This document shows, piece after piece, positions 20,871 to 31,179 of a stretch of 64,000 nt of DNA. Under the pieces are notes generated by a model that saw only the letters and a program-made list of their open reading frames with translations, ran no database searches and was not told the DNA's origin. The DNA is from Hyposmocoma kahamanoa (taxonomy: Eukaryota > Arthropoda > Insecta > Lepidoptera > Cosmopterigidae), in NCBI RefSeq assembly GCF_003589595.1, contig NW_020653750.1:6835474-6899473 (forward strand), read 5' to 3'. Every line of letters starts with the position of its first letter. Position 1 is the stretch's first letter. A program made the position numbers and the translations under genes.

Positions 20871-21134
20871 CAAAGTAACGCCTGAATCTATTAATTATTT
20901 GAAGTAAACTTTTCTGCTCTCCACTTTTCTGTAACAACAATATGCTCTAATACTCTAGGGTCTTTTTATCATCAACTTTGTAAGATCAACTTTTCGTCAA
21001 TTTAAACACTAAACCAACCTGGTTGAAATTTCAAAACTCGTAGCACGAAAGTTGTTTATGTTCATGGATACAATGAGCCCCTAAAGTAGTACTGCGTCTT
21101 TTGTGATACATCGTATAATGGGTTACTTTCCGTG
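20871..21134. other. Non-coding stretch
   Basis: No gene or repeat recognised. Confidence 0.4.
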
Positions 21135-21640
21135 TTTTTTAATGTGATGTGATGTTGTGAGTGATGGGACGAACATGTCGTGCATCTGGCAGTAAGCAAC
21201 ACGTCTGTCTACAACAGGTGCAATGCCACTCAGAGCTTTTAAATCATAAAGACATGAGACATAAGTTGAGATGTCCCAACCTTCGTGGTCGAGTGGCTTG
21301 CACACCGGTTTTCCGGTTTAGTCGTAGCGCCATCTATGAGAAATCTACGAAAGTTTTATCATTGAGCTAGATACCTTTGCAGCTACTAGCCCTGGCGAGA
21401 GATGTCGCTATTCACTGTATTTAAAATTTTTATTTAATAAATATTAAATTTTTTTTGTGAAATTATTTCACTAGTTTGTTATAATTATTAATACAAAGAT
21501 CGAACACTCAAAAAAAATTCCTTCGATTCGGCCGGATTCAAGTGATTTAGTTACTTATTTTGGGACGGGAGTGAGGTTGTCTATTATTTATAAATTTATA
21601 AGTCCCATGTGCCTGTAATTTCACCAACACCATAAATCCT
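21135..21640 (-). repeat. Family C copy split by a SINE F
   Basis: The reverse-strand family C sequence runs 21140-21285 (GGGACGAACATGTCGTGC, GCCACTCAGAGC, GAGACATAAGTTGA) and resumes at 21597-21637 (AAGTCCCATGTGCCTGTAAT, TTCACCAACACC). The gap holds a family F SINE. Confidence 0.6.
21325..21550 (-). mobile_element. SINE family F inside family C
   Basis: Carries the long tail form: GGCGAGAGATGTCGCTATTC, then TTCACTAGTTTGTTATAATT, AATACAAAGATCGAACACTC and the start of the head complement TCCTTCGATTCGGCCGG. It matches the copy at 30.9-31.2 kb along its whole length. Confidence 0.7.
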
Positions 21641-21659
21641 AATTGTCCTAACATCTAAA

Positions 21660-21850
21660 CTGTATGCTGGTAAACATAATACTTTCGCTACGAAATATTA
21701 ATTAATGTTTTATTTTCCCCTCACGATCTAGAAATAGCGCACGGATATTCCATTGGTAATAAAGGAATCCAGCTCGCAGCCGGATAGGAATTTTTCAAGT
21801 AATTTGAATTCAATTCACGGCGATCGTTAGCCATAAATAAGGTGCAACTC
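21660..21850. other. Balanced-composition island
   Basis: No repeat match; contains ATTAATTAATG and other AT-rich homeodomain-like words next to a GC-balanced block. May be conserved non-coding DNA. Speculative. Confidence 0.2.
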
Positions 21851-22079
21851 CAAATGAGTCTGCCTGGAAATTATCCAACACACTTTTGTATTTTTTTACA
21901 TTTATAGCTAGGAAACACGGATATACAAGATTTGGTGATACTGTTATGATACGCAATATAGAATATTGTTATGGCGTTGATTTAAAAAACCTACACGTTG
22001 TGTCATCATCATCATCATTTTTAACTGACTTTAAAACAAGGAGGAGGTTCTCAATCCGACTGTATTTTTCTGTCCCTAT

Positions 22080-22244
22080 CTACCGACCCGAGAGATAGGG
22101 TTTTCCGGAGAGACTACGGGCGCGACGGCAAGACCAGGGTACAGCGGGCGTCCGGGCCAAGCCCTCCGCCAATGATAGGCCTTTGCGGGCGGCTCTGGCG
22201 GACCCCGACTTGGGTATAGACTCGCTGGGGTTTGTGCAGCATCA
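22080..22244 (+). repeat. GC-rich repeat fragment, class unknown
   Basis: A GC-rich block with GGGCGCGACGGCAAGACCAG and GGCGGCTCTGGCGGACCCCG, in sharp contrast to the flanks. It resembles translated fragments often seen fused to moth gene models, but I cannot assign a class. Confidence 0.4.
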
Positions 22245-22465
22245 AACTGCCTCCGTGGCCGAACGGTTACCATGCCGGACTGCCACGCAGAGGTCCCAGG
22301 TTCGATTCCCGGGTCGGGAGAAATATTTGTATGGCTTACATTTATTTCTCTCGTGAGTTTGGGTGTAATTTGTGGTTGTCTATGTGTGTGTCCATGGCAC
22401 CCGCGACACAGGGTTTCCCTAGTGCGGGGCCATGTTGAGTGTGTGCGTTAAAAAAAAAAAAAAAA
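22245..22465 (+). mobile_element. SINE family A, best copy
   Basis: A tRNA-derived SINE. Box A is TGGCCGAACGG at 22256-22266 and box B is GGTTCGATTCC at 22299-22309, spaced as in tRNA genes, so Pol III could transcribe it. The tRNA-unrelated body contains TTTATTTCTCTCGTGAG, TGGGTGTAATTTGTGGTTG and GTGTGTGTCCATGGCACCC. It ends in a run of A from 22449. The length of about 205 bp plus A tail is typical of insect SINEs. Intact boxes and long A tail mark it as the youngest family A copy here. Confidence 0.85.
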
Positions 22466-22683
22466 CTTTATTTGGAGGCATACATTTGTACAACAAGTGA
22501 AGACCAACGACAAAGTATTCTATTATTCCACCTATTTCCATAATTCTTTTTTTGTTGGAAAGAGGGGTACCTCAGTAGTGGTCCCATTTAACTATGGAAG
22601 AAAATATTCCACTTCTCAGGGTGGCAAATAATTTCACGAAATTTTGAGGTCGGTTTTTTTAGTACTCTGTATTGAGATTATTT

Positions 22684-22835
22684 AGTAGCAGTAGAGCTCC
22701 TTTTGAAAGAGTTCGTCCAGGGAAGTACCTTTGTCGTATTTCTGCCGCCAAGCGGTAATGTGAGCATTTATTTAATATTTAATATGTAAGTATTTCGGGT
22801 TTGAAGAGTAAGAGTGCTGGTGAAATTATATAAAT
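22684..22835 (+). repeat. Family C 5' half
   Basis: Begins AGTAGCAGTAGAGCTCCTTT, continues GTTCGTCCAGGGAAGTAC and GCCGCCAAGCGGTAATGTGA, and stops after GGTGAAATTAT. It follows family B directly. Confidence 0.65.
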
Positions 22836-23804
22836 CTCCTAAAAGTCTAAAATAACTGCGCAATCTAAGAAGAAACACAAAAATGGCTCATTGCATGGTA
22901 AGACTACTTCTATACCAAATTTCAATAAATTTAGTGGAATAGTTTTTAAACTAGAGTGGTTTTAGTGACTAAACAAGTAAATTTACTCAAAAACTATCTA
23001 AAAAATCCATTGACTTACAATTATATGGACGTCGGGTCCGCGCTAAAACGTGTCCGAACTTATAGGGCGTTAAAATCGTATACAGAGTGTCATTCACGCT
23101 TTAGTCTTCGTTTGTTCGACTGACAGCGAAGCAAGCAAAATTAGACAGTACTGCGATGACATTACAATTTAAATTCAACGTTTTAGCTTTTTCATATTCC
23201 TTTACATGTCACTACGTTTAAATAGGTTGACTTGGGACATTTTTTTCGTGGTTTTTGTATTAGACCCGTCGTCCATTTATTTGTAAGTCAATGAAAAAAT
23301 CATAATTTGTAAACTATATAATATATTGATTTTCGCGGAACTAGTGTTTATTTTAAACGGTTCGTTACAATATCCTCTATCTAAAAAAATGGACCACGGT
23401 AAATGGGGACATACAAGGTGTATCGACTTTTTATTAAATAATAATGTTACATCACGTGTGTTAGGATACGTCATTGCAAATATTGTAAACCAAGTTGTTC
23501 ATTTATTTAAAATCAACTGCCGCATAAATTGGACTGTTATCTTCATTTGGATATGCGTCGCTTTATTATTAAAAACAACAGTATGTATAAGTACTTTGTC
23601 AATATTTTCAATAAGTATTTTATGGGAACGCACATATTGTTTTAAGCGAACAATAAATAAAAGCTTTTTCATTTCTGTCACTCTTCCTATATTTTTGTTA
23701 CGCCTTAAGCCGGGTACTCGCTAGCAAGCTGTAACGTAACCGTTGAATTTTAAAATTTTTTTAATGTCACGATGATCGAACGCCATGATATTCAATTATT
23801 TTTG
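22836..23804. other. Non-coding stretch
   Basis: Includes a 132-codon frame at 23326-23724 that is rich in Ile, Leu, Phe and Val. It has no recognisable domain, and I read it as an AT-driven chance frame. Confidence 0.4.
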
Positions 23805-23965
23805 GGAAGTTACTTCACTAGTTTCGAACACTTAGAAAAAATCCTTACACCCGGCTAGATTCGAACCAACATCTTCCAGTAAACCGTGCTAGACGCTATG
23901 GCATCTGAGTCATAGAACGAACTTGCTGACCTTCCGAATTTTTCTGTGTGCTTGTTGCAGATCTT
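23805..23965 (-). mobile_element. SINE family F, diverged
   Basis: Tail ACTTCACTAGTTTCGAACAC lacks the middle part of the family; head complement includes GGCTAGATTCGAACCAAC (box B complement near 23860) and a tRNA-like end near 23910-23935. Confidence 0.6.
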
Positions 23966-25005
23966 CGTTTATGGGTTATAACGACCGTTGCATGTTGCGT
24001 TACCAAAAATCATAATGTGTACGTGGTTCCCGAGCTTTATATACACTTCATATATACTTTATTTTAGTATCGTGCATCTGCGACAACCAAGTAGTCACTC
24101 TATAAGAAGAAAACACTGAAAATTGGCATTTTTATATGTTTGTTTTAAATTATAAATAAATGTCGTACTACTGCATTCCTAACATTTTTATAAACAAATT
24201 TTGTTTTACCACGTTAGAAAAAGGTCCCAGGGTCAGTTATTTATTAACGAAAGAAAATTTTTTTTAACGAGATTTTGAATTATTAAAAAACTCTTTTATA
24301 TGAAATGTTTAATACAATTGCTATAATTTGGTTATGTACTACTTACTCTATTACTAATTTTTACTCGATATTTAAGACAGGCGAATCAGACTGTGAAGTG
24401 ACAAGTGATGCTCTTAAAAAAATATTTTAAAAGCATTTTAATGCATGAATAAACATGCATAATCCTTTGTTGCCGGACGTTATTCTATGTGTCAAAGGTT
24501 TAAAGATATTTTCCATTACAGGGCGTCCAGCTTAACGGCTGATTATCCCCGTACGGCTCACTGTCTCGGAAACAGTTTTGATCAGGGCTTTACTTACTTC
24601 TACCCTCGAGTACGGAGCATAATAATTACACTTTTGTACGTTAAAACTTGAGAAGGTAATAAGAATATATGAGCCTGTGAATTGCCTCCCATAAACGAGA
24701 AAGTTTTGATGTTTAGTTCTGAATCAAATGAAAACCACTGGCAGGATTGGGATAGTTAGTTAAGAGTCTATACAACCTCAAATGGCTTTGGATGATTTTG
24801 CATAGCAGCGAAAGTGTTATATCAATAATGTTGGAAAAAATATACCTATAGCATTGACTTACAGTAAGTCAATGACCTATAGTAAAATTGAGGACATATA
24901 CGTGTGAAAACACGATTCCCAATGTTCACGATAGAAAGAAAGCACAAACCACGAAATTTTACAAGAAAACTGTATTCAATAGATACTTTACATATACCAA
25001 TGATT
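23966..25005. other. Non-coding stretch
   Basis: AT-rich. A 13-base direct repeat GACTTACAGTAAG / AGTCAATGACC cluster lies near 24850. Nothing else is recognised. Confidence 0.4.
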
Positions 25006-25462
25006 TTTTTAACTAACTTCAAAAAGGAGGAGGTCTCAATTCGACTGTATGTTCTTTTTTTGTATGTTTGTTACGCAATAACTCCGGTATTTGTGAATCG
25101 ATTTTCATGATTCTTTTTTTGTTGTAAAGGGGGTACTTCCATAGTGGTCCCATTTCATTTTGAAGAAAATCATCCACCTCGATGGGTGGCTGTTCACGCA
25201 TGAAGATTCATTTTTATAAATAGCGCCTAATTTAATTTAGTGGCAATTACTTTAATGCTTGATTTTCCTATTTCTCCAATTCAAGGCGTTTTTCTCTCAA
25301 TATACTTTGAGTAGTGTTGTAGTGAGAACCTATTTTCATTATCTCCAGGGTCAAGTCCTGTATAGTGGCGAACTAGGGGATATTCAATAAAACTTAGCAA
25401 ATAAACGTAATTCCACGTACTTTTGAGGTCGGTTTTTTTAGTACTCTGTACTGAGATTGTAT
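25006..25462 (+). repeat. Family B, near full length
   Basis: Reads from TTTAACTAACTTCAAAAAGG to GTACTTTTGAGGTCGGTTTT and on to the tip AGTACTCTGTACTGAGATT. The tip forms a five-base-stem hairpin (AGTAC/GTACT). With the copy at 10.4 kb it defines the family at about 0.45 kb. Confidence 0.7.
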
Positions 25463-25941
25463 CAAATTATTATATCAACTGATTTAGTTCAGTAGCATGT
25501 GTAATAGTATACGGTATACATTTTTTAAAATAGATTTAATATTGTTTGTAAAAATATAAATTCTGAAATAAAGCCAGTGTCCTTTCCGCTCGACACCAGC
25601 AAAATGAACCGTATTAGTACGGGAAAATTTTGAATTTGAGATGAGATAGTATCGATTCTTACCAGCTAATATAAATCTTGTTTGATCATCTCTCGTAAGT
25701 CAGAACAAGCTACTGCAAAATGTGCTTATTAAAAATCAATATAAAAATGCTTAGTATTATATTATATTTACAGTATAAAGTTAGAAATAGTAGTATCTAC
25801 AGTCAAAAGCACATCAGCTTGACACCTTGTACTTTAAACCGTTCTTATCGTCAGCGGCATAGAGTTGGATTTAAGTCTCAAGTATCAAGGTTGACGTGCT
25901 CTTGAGCCTATACTTACGAATATTATGTACCTACTTTACTG
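25463..25941. other. Non-coding stretch
   Basis: Nothing recognised. Confidence 0.4.
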
Positions 25942-26020
25942 TCAGTAGCAGTAGAGCTGCTTGTGTTAGAGTACGTCCAGTAAAGTACTGCCACCTTACC
26001 TATTTCTGGTGCCAATCGGT
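25942..26020 (+). repeat. Family C 5' fragment
   Basis: AGTAGCAGTAGAGCTGCTTG, CGTCCAGTAAAGTACTGCCA and CTATTTCTGGTGCCAA, then loss of similarity. The bases just after it (26030-26220) contain repeated AACTTCA/TGAAGTC and CAGTCG words in both orientations. Confidence 0.6.
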
Positions 26021-26261
26021 AAGGCTGCCAACAGATTGACTGTGTCATAATCAACTTGATAACGACTTCACACATTAACTGCACCGAAAACCGACTTCAT
26101 GCAGCCGAAATCGACTGTACGCCAGTATATACGTGAAGTCGTTATCAACTTCATACAGTCGTGGTCTCGGCTAGATGGAGTTCATTACAACTTCACGCAT
26201 TAACGGCAAACATTCAGTCGAGCTTTTAACAGTCGTAATAATGCGATAGAAATAATAATTG

Positions 26262-26935
26262 CATTTTTTTAATAAAAAAAAAACTGAATTCTAAAGTTTG
26301 CTTATAAGCTTTCAGTGCTTTCGTGTTACATCTATTTGCCAAGTTTTATTGAAATCAGTTAACGCAAAGTGGGTGAAATCTGCCAATAAAAAAATAATCA
26401 TCGAAATCGGTACGTACTTACTTACTTCACTGGCTCAGCGACCCGAAGTGGATCTTGGCCTTCGACACCAAAGTACGCCATTTCTGTCGGTCTTCTGCCA
26501 ATTCCGACCATTCGGACACCTTCAGTTCCTTTAGGTGTTTGGCGACCTCATCCTTCCAGTGAGTGACATTTCAGACGGCCCAATGCACGATAAACCGTAG
26601 GTTGCCCCAAATACGCTCTTTTGGCAGCTCGATCCTCTTCCATTCTTTCCATATGTCCTTTTTTTTAGCCAGCGAAATTGAGCTGATTTTATTTCCCCGA
26701 TTATGTTCGGCTCAGACACTAGTTCTTCTATCTCTATATTAAATGTGGCCTTCCAATTCCCAAATTCTCCTTTGATTGGTCCCAGAATCTTTCGAAGTAT
26801 CTTCCGTTCCACCACTAATAATTTATGTTCTTCACAAATATCGGCTAATATAATATAATAATAGCGCAACATACAACACAAGAAAATATGGCCGAATTGA
26901 GAACCTCCTCCTTTTTTCAGTTGGTTAAGTATAAA
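26262..26935 (-). repeat. Family B copy split by a LINE fragment
   Basis: Left part TGCCAAGTTTTATTGAAATC and GTTAACGCAAAGTGGGTGAA; right part GAATTGAGAACCTCCTCCTT and TTTTCAGTTGGTTAAG. The LINE end at 26425-26860 lies between them, showing insertion order. Confidence 0.65.
26425..26860 (-). pseudogene. LINE ORF C-terminus (RTE-like, unclassified), 5'-truncated
   Basis: The minus-strand frame reads VERKILRKILGP, then a GNW and EELVSEPNIIGEIKSAQFRW block, and in a shifted frame DEVAKHLKELKVSEW, RQKWRTLVSKAKIHFGSLSQ and a stop near 26430. This is the C-terminal region of an RT-encoding LINE with a RTE-like signature. A tail of AAGT repeats follows the stop. At least one frameshift lies near 26530. 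Two more fragments of the same family lie at 56.7 and 57.9 kb. Confidence 0.65.
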
Positions 26936-27369
26936 GCAGTCTTTTAACAAAATCATCATCATAACGTCATCGTTAATGCACTTAATGTTAGTGCTTACTA
27001 ACGTTTCCATTTCAATTCAAACTTTCAAAATTTCAAAAAAATTTCAGAGTCAAACATTTACTAGTCAGTATTCAAATACACAAAACCGTGCTCTTGTACA
27101 GTGCACATGGTACATATCATATTCTAGGTGGCGTACTTGTCGTCTATATTAACGCCGTCTTGGGTAGCGTGATGGCATAATTAGCCAGCTCACCCCGTGT
27201 AGCGGCGTTGTTATGTTAATATGGTCTGTAACCTCAGAACACTGCACTATACTGCACACTTAAACATGAATATATGTTTTGTTACACACAACAAAAATAG
27301 TCAGATTTTCCGAGACTTCTTCAAGTTGGTGTATATATATTTTCATTATATAAATTATAACTTTGAATT
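26936..27369. other. Non-coding stretch
   Basis: Nothing recognised. Confidence 0.4.
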
Positions 27370-27655
27370 GAGAACTTGCACGAATTAATTCCGCCTTCCC
27401 CTTTCCATCATCGGGGGACCAGACGCAGGCTAGGTTTCCACCACTATGTTGTGGATATTTCAAGGATTCGCATAAAGCATTTCGCTTCCACATTTATATG
27501 GCGAATAGCCGTTTGGAGAGGAATTTTTTGCCTGCAGACTTGTTCCCTGAACGGTATAGCTTGAACCTTTTCAAGGCGAGAGTGAATAGGCATTATTTTT
27601 CACTTTCATTTCACTGTCCATCAGGTGCGCCCTTATGTTTTAATAAAAAACTTTT
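27370..27655 (+). pseudogene. Jockey/CR1-like LINE 3' end, 5'-truncated
   Basis: Encodes ELIPPSPFHHRGTRR and, after a frameshift, LPADLFPERYSLNLFKARVN, followed by the family 3' UTR with TGTCCATCAGGTGCGCC and an A-rich end at 27640-27655. This matches the C-terminus of the 35-37-kb relic, but on the opposite strand. Confidence 0.7.
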
Positions 27656-27710
27656 TATTTTAAAAACCCACCCTTAAAAGTAAGCTCCGCTTTCGCTGTT
27701 TGTTACCGTG

Positions 27711-27818
27711 TGTTAGCGTATCGTGACATTATTTTATTTTATTCTGTTAGAAAACTTACTTTGCGTCATTAAGAATTAGTTTCATCGAAATAAGAAATAA
27801 ATCGATATCATCATCATC
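27711..27818 (+). repeat. 108-bp block identical to one at 33.1 kb
   Basis: Bases 27711-27818 are identical, position for position, to 33117-33224. Weaker similarity continues on the right (TGGTCTG, then CTACTTGGAAAA and CTTTTAATA words). The block starts TGTTAGCGTATCGTGACA and ends in ATC repeats. No ORF. It is probably an unnamed mobile repeat or a recent local duplication. Confidence 0.85.
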
Positions 27819-27879
27819 GATATCACTGGTCTGTGATCGATAGACATCTACTTGGAAAATCTTTTAATATATCAGAAGT

Positions 27880-28390
27880 GGAAGAAGTGCCCTCGTGGTA
27901 TAAATTGAGGATTAGGGAAGCATTGATACAATGGCGTAAGTAATGACGAAGTGAATCAGTGATACTGGTATGTAAGTACATTCGTTTTACATCACACATG
28001 TATACGTATTGCGTAGTTTAACCAGGCGCACAGAAAAGAAAGGACTTATTGTTTATAGTTGTATTGTGTACGAGTATTGGATTTGAAACTGTTATTTAAA
28101 AAAAAGTAGGTACTTAAACGTTGTGTAAATAACGTAATGTACGATTTTCAACATAGATTTTCGATATTTTGGTGTAGCCCTCGGTACATACAAGAATAGA
28201 ATACGATATTTTAAAAAATACTGTTTTGTAATGATAATAAAGAACAGGTATTTTGGTTACATGTTTGCATCTACTAATTGACTGTAATTTCTTAGATGGA
28301 TAAACTACTGAATACTTAAATGTAAAGTGAGAGTTTGAGAGCAGATCGGTGGAGCTATCAGATGCAAAAGTGTAAGTGTATCCATGTTTC
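27880..28390. other. Non-coding stretch
   Basis: Nothing recognised. Confidence 0.4.
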
Positions 28391-28393
28391 TAT

Positions 28394-28735
28394 GGGTAGG
28401 CCGTGTCCCGAGGGTGGCAAACGGTAGCCTATATGACTTGTGAATGTTTACATGGGCAGGCTGTGTCCCGCGGGTGGCAAACAGTAGCCATTATATGATT
28501 GAAAGAAGGGCAAGCCGTGTCCCGTGTGTGGCAAACGGTAGCCATTATATCGCGCGTTCAAAGTGATACTGTCACTAAACGAAGATCTCGCTTTTTCAAA
28601 TTTAAACTTATTTACATAAACTTTATACGCGTTTTTTCCAAAAGTTGATTTTTCGCTTGGTGACGATATTGATTTCAACATGCGAATAAATCATAGGAGA
28701 GCAGGCCGTGTACCGCGGGGCACAAACGGAAGCTA
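28394..28735. repeat. Minisatellite with 54-60-bp units
   Basis: Units starting GGG(T/C)AGGC(C/T)GTGTCCCG recur at 28394, 28454 and 28508, with a degenerate fourth at 28698. Each carries GTGGCAAACGGTAGCC. Weaker traces continue to about 28860 (GGCAAACGGAGACTAG). Steps of 60 and 54 bases keep frame, so the minus-strand 77-codon frame here simply reads the repeats. Confidence 0.75.
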
Positions 28736-28879
28736 AGAACCGTGTTCTTTGTATGGCAAGCTGTATTCAATAATTCATCCATTCGGTCCACTGTGGCTCT
28801 CGGAGGGCAAACGGAGACTAGAATTGGTGTGCTTCTGTGAGCAGAAAGTGTACTGCGGGTGAGTCGGTATTATATACTT

Positions 28880-30466
28880 ACTTGATTTCAGCTCGTCTGT
28901 GATAGACGGCATCCCAGTAATGTAAAAAAAAATAAAAAGTAAATACTATAGAAAACAATAAATTTAAGATTCTGGCATTTGCTCGGCATCTGAATTAAAA
29001 TAAATTGAGATGGAAAATGATATCTTACAATTTGGTGTACTAATAAATAATAATGGTTTATGGTATCTATCACAAAAATGTACCAATAATGGCGAACAAA
29101 TACTTTCATGTAAACTTCAAGAAATTATGGTTTTCATCGGTTAAGATTACTTAATTTAAAATATCATTTTATTATATCATGTTATCATTTCATGGCATTT
29201 AAATTACCTATGCCAAGACTAAGATGTCAGTATTATATTATTGAAATGAAATGAAATACTTGAAATGAAATATTTTGAAATAAAAACTAAATATTTATGT
29301 AAAATCATGTTTGATGCGCCAGTTGATTTAATTTAACTGAAAGTGTACTTTATTCACCCGGGTGAATTAATCCATGTGAATTAAGTTAACATACCGTAAA
29401 ATTCACTGCTCCAAAGGACGTTAATATTATGTTTAATACATAAAACTGGATAGAAAAGGACTTTTAAATATTAATCATATATAGTAGAATGGTGAATTAG
29501 TTAATCTAATACAATTAGGTAACTGTTCCAAAGTAATATTTTAGAAGAAGCTAATGCCTACTAATTATTAGGTTAACGCATTTCAGTTGTAATTTTTTTT
29601 CGCCCAATATACGTTGGGCAGACAGTACGGATGTTTATGTTAATTCCTTGTACAATTAAAAAAAATGCACGCAAGTGGTTGTATTTATTAGGTGACAGTG
29701 TGTTATTGAATTTTTAATTATTTGATAGGTCTACAGTTATTAACTCTACAGTTTGTTAATAATCAAGATCTAATAGCCATTTTTTCCATTTGTTTGATTT
29801 GTCGTGTTGTCAAGTTCTTACATTAAAGTGTGTTGCAAATTTATGGAAGTAGGTAAAATGAGTAAAAAGAGTCCTTGAGCGAAACTGACTTTAACTCCAG
29901 GGTGTAGAAATTTGTACATGCGACGTTTTAGGGGATTTCATATTCGCTCGAGTTTATTGTTATAAGTACTGTTCTGGCTGCTTTCAGAATGGATACGTAT
30001 GTATATCTGACGCATCCGAAAGACATTCGATTCTTAGTGCAGAGCTTATCAGTGGAGTTTTACTATTATATTTATATTACATAAATTATCTTAGTAATAC
30101 CACAGTTTCTAATTATAATATTGTTGTAATAGTCATCAGCAGTCAACAAATAGCATTGTATTTATTTTACGTGTAAATGCATTAAGTGACAATATTCTAA
30201 TGTTACTGGGTAGCGAGGTAAAAATCTTTAGGACCATAAATAATGGGTTATTTTCTACACTTGTTAATTGGCTATGTGCCCATAGTACGTAATATGTTAT
30301 CAAACAGCTACTTGTTCTCAAGACAAATTGTATAGGGTACAAATAGATTATTTACGACGTATTATTTGTTTGTAAATTATTACTTCGACGAGATCCTATT
30401 ACTTTTACTAAGTTCTGTTTAACTTATAAATATCTAATTCTAAAATCAAAATGCAAATTGACAACT
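28880..30466. other. Long AT-rich non-coding stretch
   Basis: No frame above 75 codons. Repeated AAATGAAATA words lie at 29245-29280. No transposon is recognised. Confidence 0.45.
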
Positions 30467-30610
30467 TCAGTGGCCCAACGACTCGCACTGTGGGCACTGG
30501 ATGAAGAGGTCCCGAATTCGACTCATGGTAGGACCTTTTGGGCATAAGAACTTTTCTACATTGATTCTGGACTGGGTGTTCTGGCTGGCGCCTGGAATGA
30601 ATTCTGTTGT
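30467..30610 (+). mobile_element. SINE family E
   Basis: tRNA-like head with box A-like TGGCCCAACGACTCG at about 30471 and box B-like CGAATTCGACTC near 30513. The body contains GACTGGGTGTTCTGGCTGG. Related copies lie at 47.4 kb and, in reverse, at 58.1-58.5 kb. Confidence 0.6.
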
Positions 30611-30929
30611 TCTGGAAAGTATTTTTTACTGAGCGGACGTGTCGCGAGTAACTTTTTCTTACGTGTTGATTTTGTTTTTATTGTATTTCGGAACGATATC
30701 GCTGCTTTGCTAAAAGCGGTGGCTCAAGTGGTGGTCAACAAATCAGTGTGGTCCACAACTACGTCATCGCCTGCAGCGGGCATTACGAACACGCTCTGAT
30801 ATAGATTACGTTCTGTTTTCATTACGCGAATACCCATTGTTGATCGGTTCTGACCCTCTTTTACTTTGTGATTTACTAAGCTGTAGTGAATTCATCTACT
30901 GACACAGAGAATTAGGAGATAATGAGTTA

Positions 30930-31175
30930 TCTATGAGAAATCTATGACAGATTTATCACCCAGTTAGTACCTTTACAGCTACCAGTCCTGGCGAGAGATG
31001 TCGCTATTCACTGTTTTAATTAAATTTTTATTGAATTGATATTCAATTATTTTTTGTGAAATTACTCCACTAGGTTGTTATAATTATTAATACAAAGATC
31101 GAATACTCAGAAAAAACACTCAGAAAAAATTCCTTCGATCCGGTCTGATTCGAACCGACGTCTTCTTGCATAGTT
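30930..31175 (-). mobile_element. SINE family F, long form
   Basis: Runs from GAAATCTATGACAGATTTAT through GGCGAGAGATGTCGCTATTC and AATACAAAGATCGAATACTC to the head complement TTCGATCCGGTCTGATTCG. A duplicated ACACTCAGAAAAAA-type block near 31105 is a small internal repeat. Confidence 0.7.
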
Positions 31176-31179
31176 TTTC

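Larger units (their letters stand above)
22017..22672 (+). repeat. Family B copy with two insertions
   Basis: Left part TTAACTGACTTTAAAACAAG and GGAGGAGGTTCTC; right part ATTCTTTTTTTGTTGGAAAG through TTTTGAGGTCGGTTTTTTTA and the TACTCTGTATTGAGATT tip. A GC-rich fragment and a SINE lie between them. Confidence 0.7.

Noticed and set aside
22256..22309. Possible tRNA gene (boxes A and B)
   Set aside because: The same head with the same body and A tail recurs many times, so it is a SINE and not a tRNA gene.
23326..23724. 132-codon hydrophobic frame
   Set aside because: Residue make-up (Ile, Leu, Phe, Val) follows from AT-rich DNA; no domain, signal peptide logic or splice context.
28448..28681. 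77-codon minus-strand frame with repeated motif
   Set aside because: It reads through minisatellite units; a coding role is only mentioned as a check.
28394..28735. CRISPR-like array
   Set aside because: The repeats are contiguous minisatellite units with no distinct spacers, and the genome is eukaryotic.
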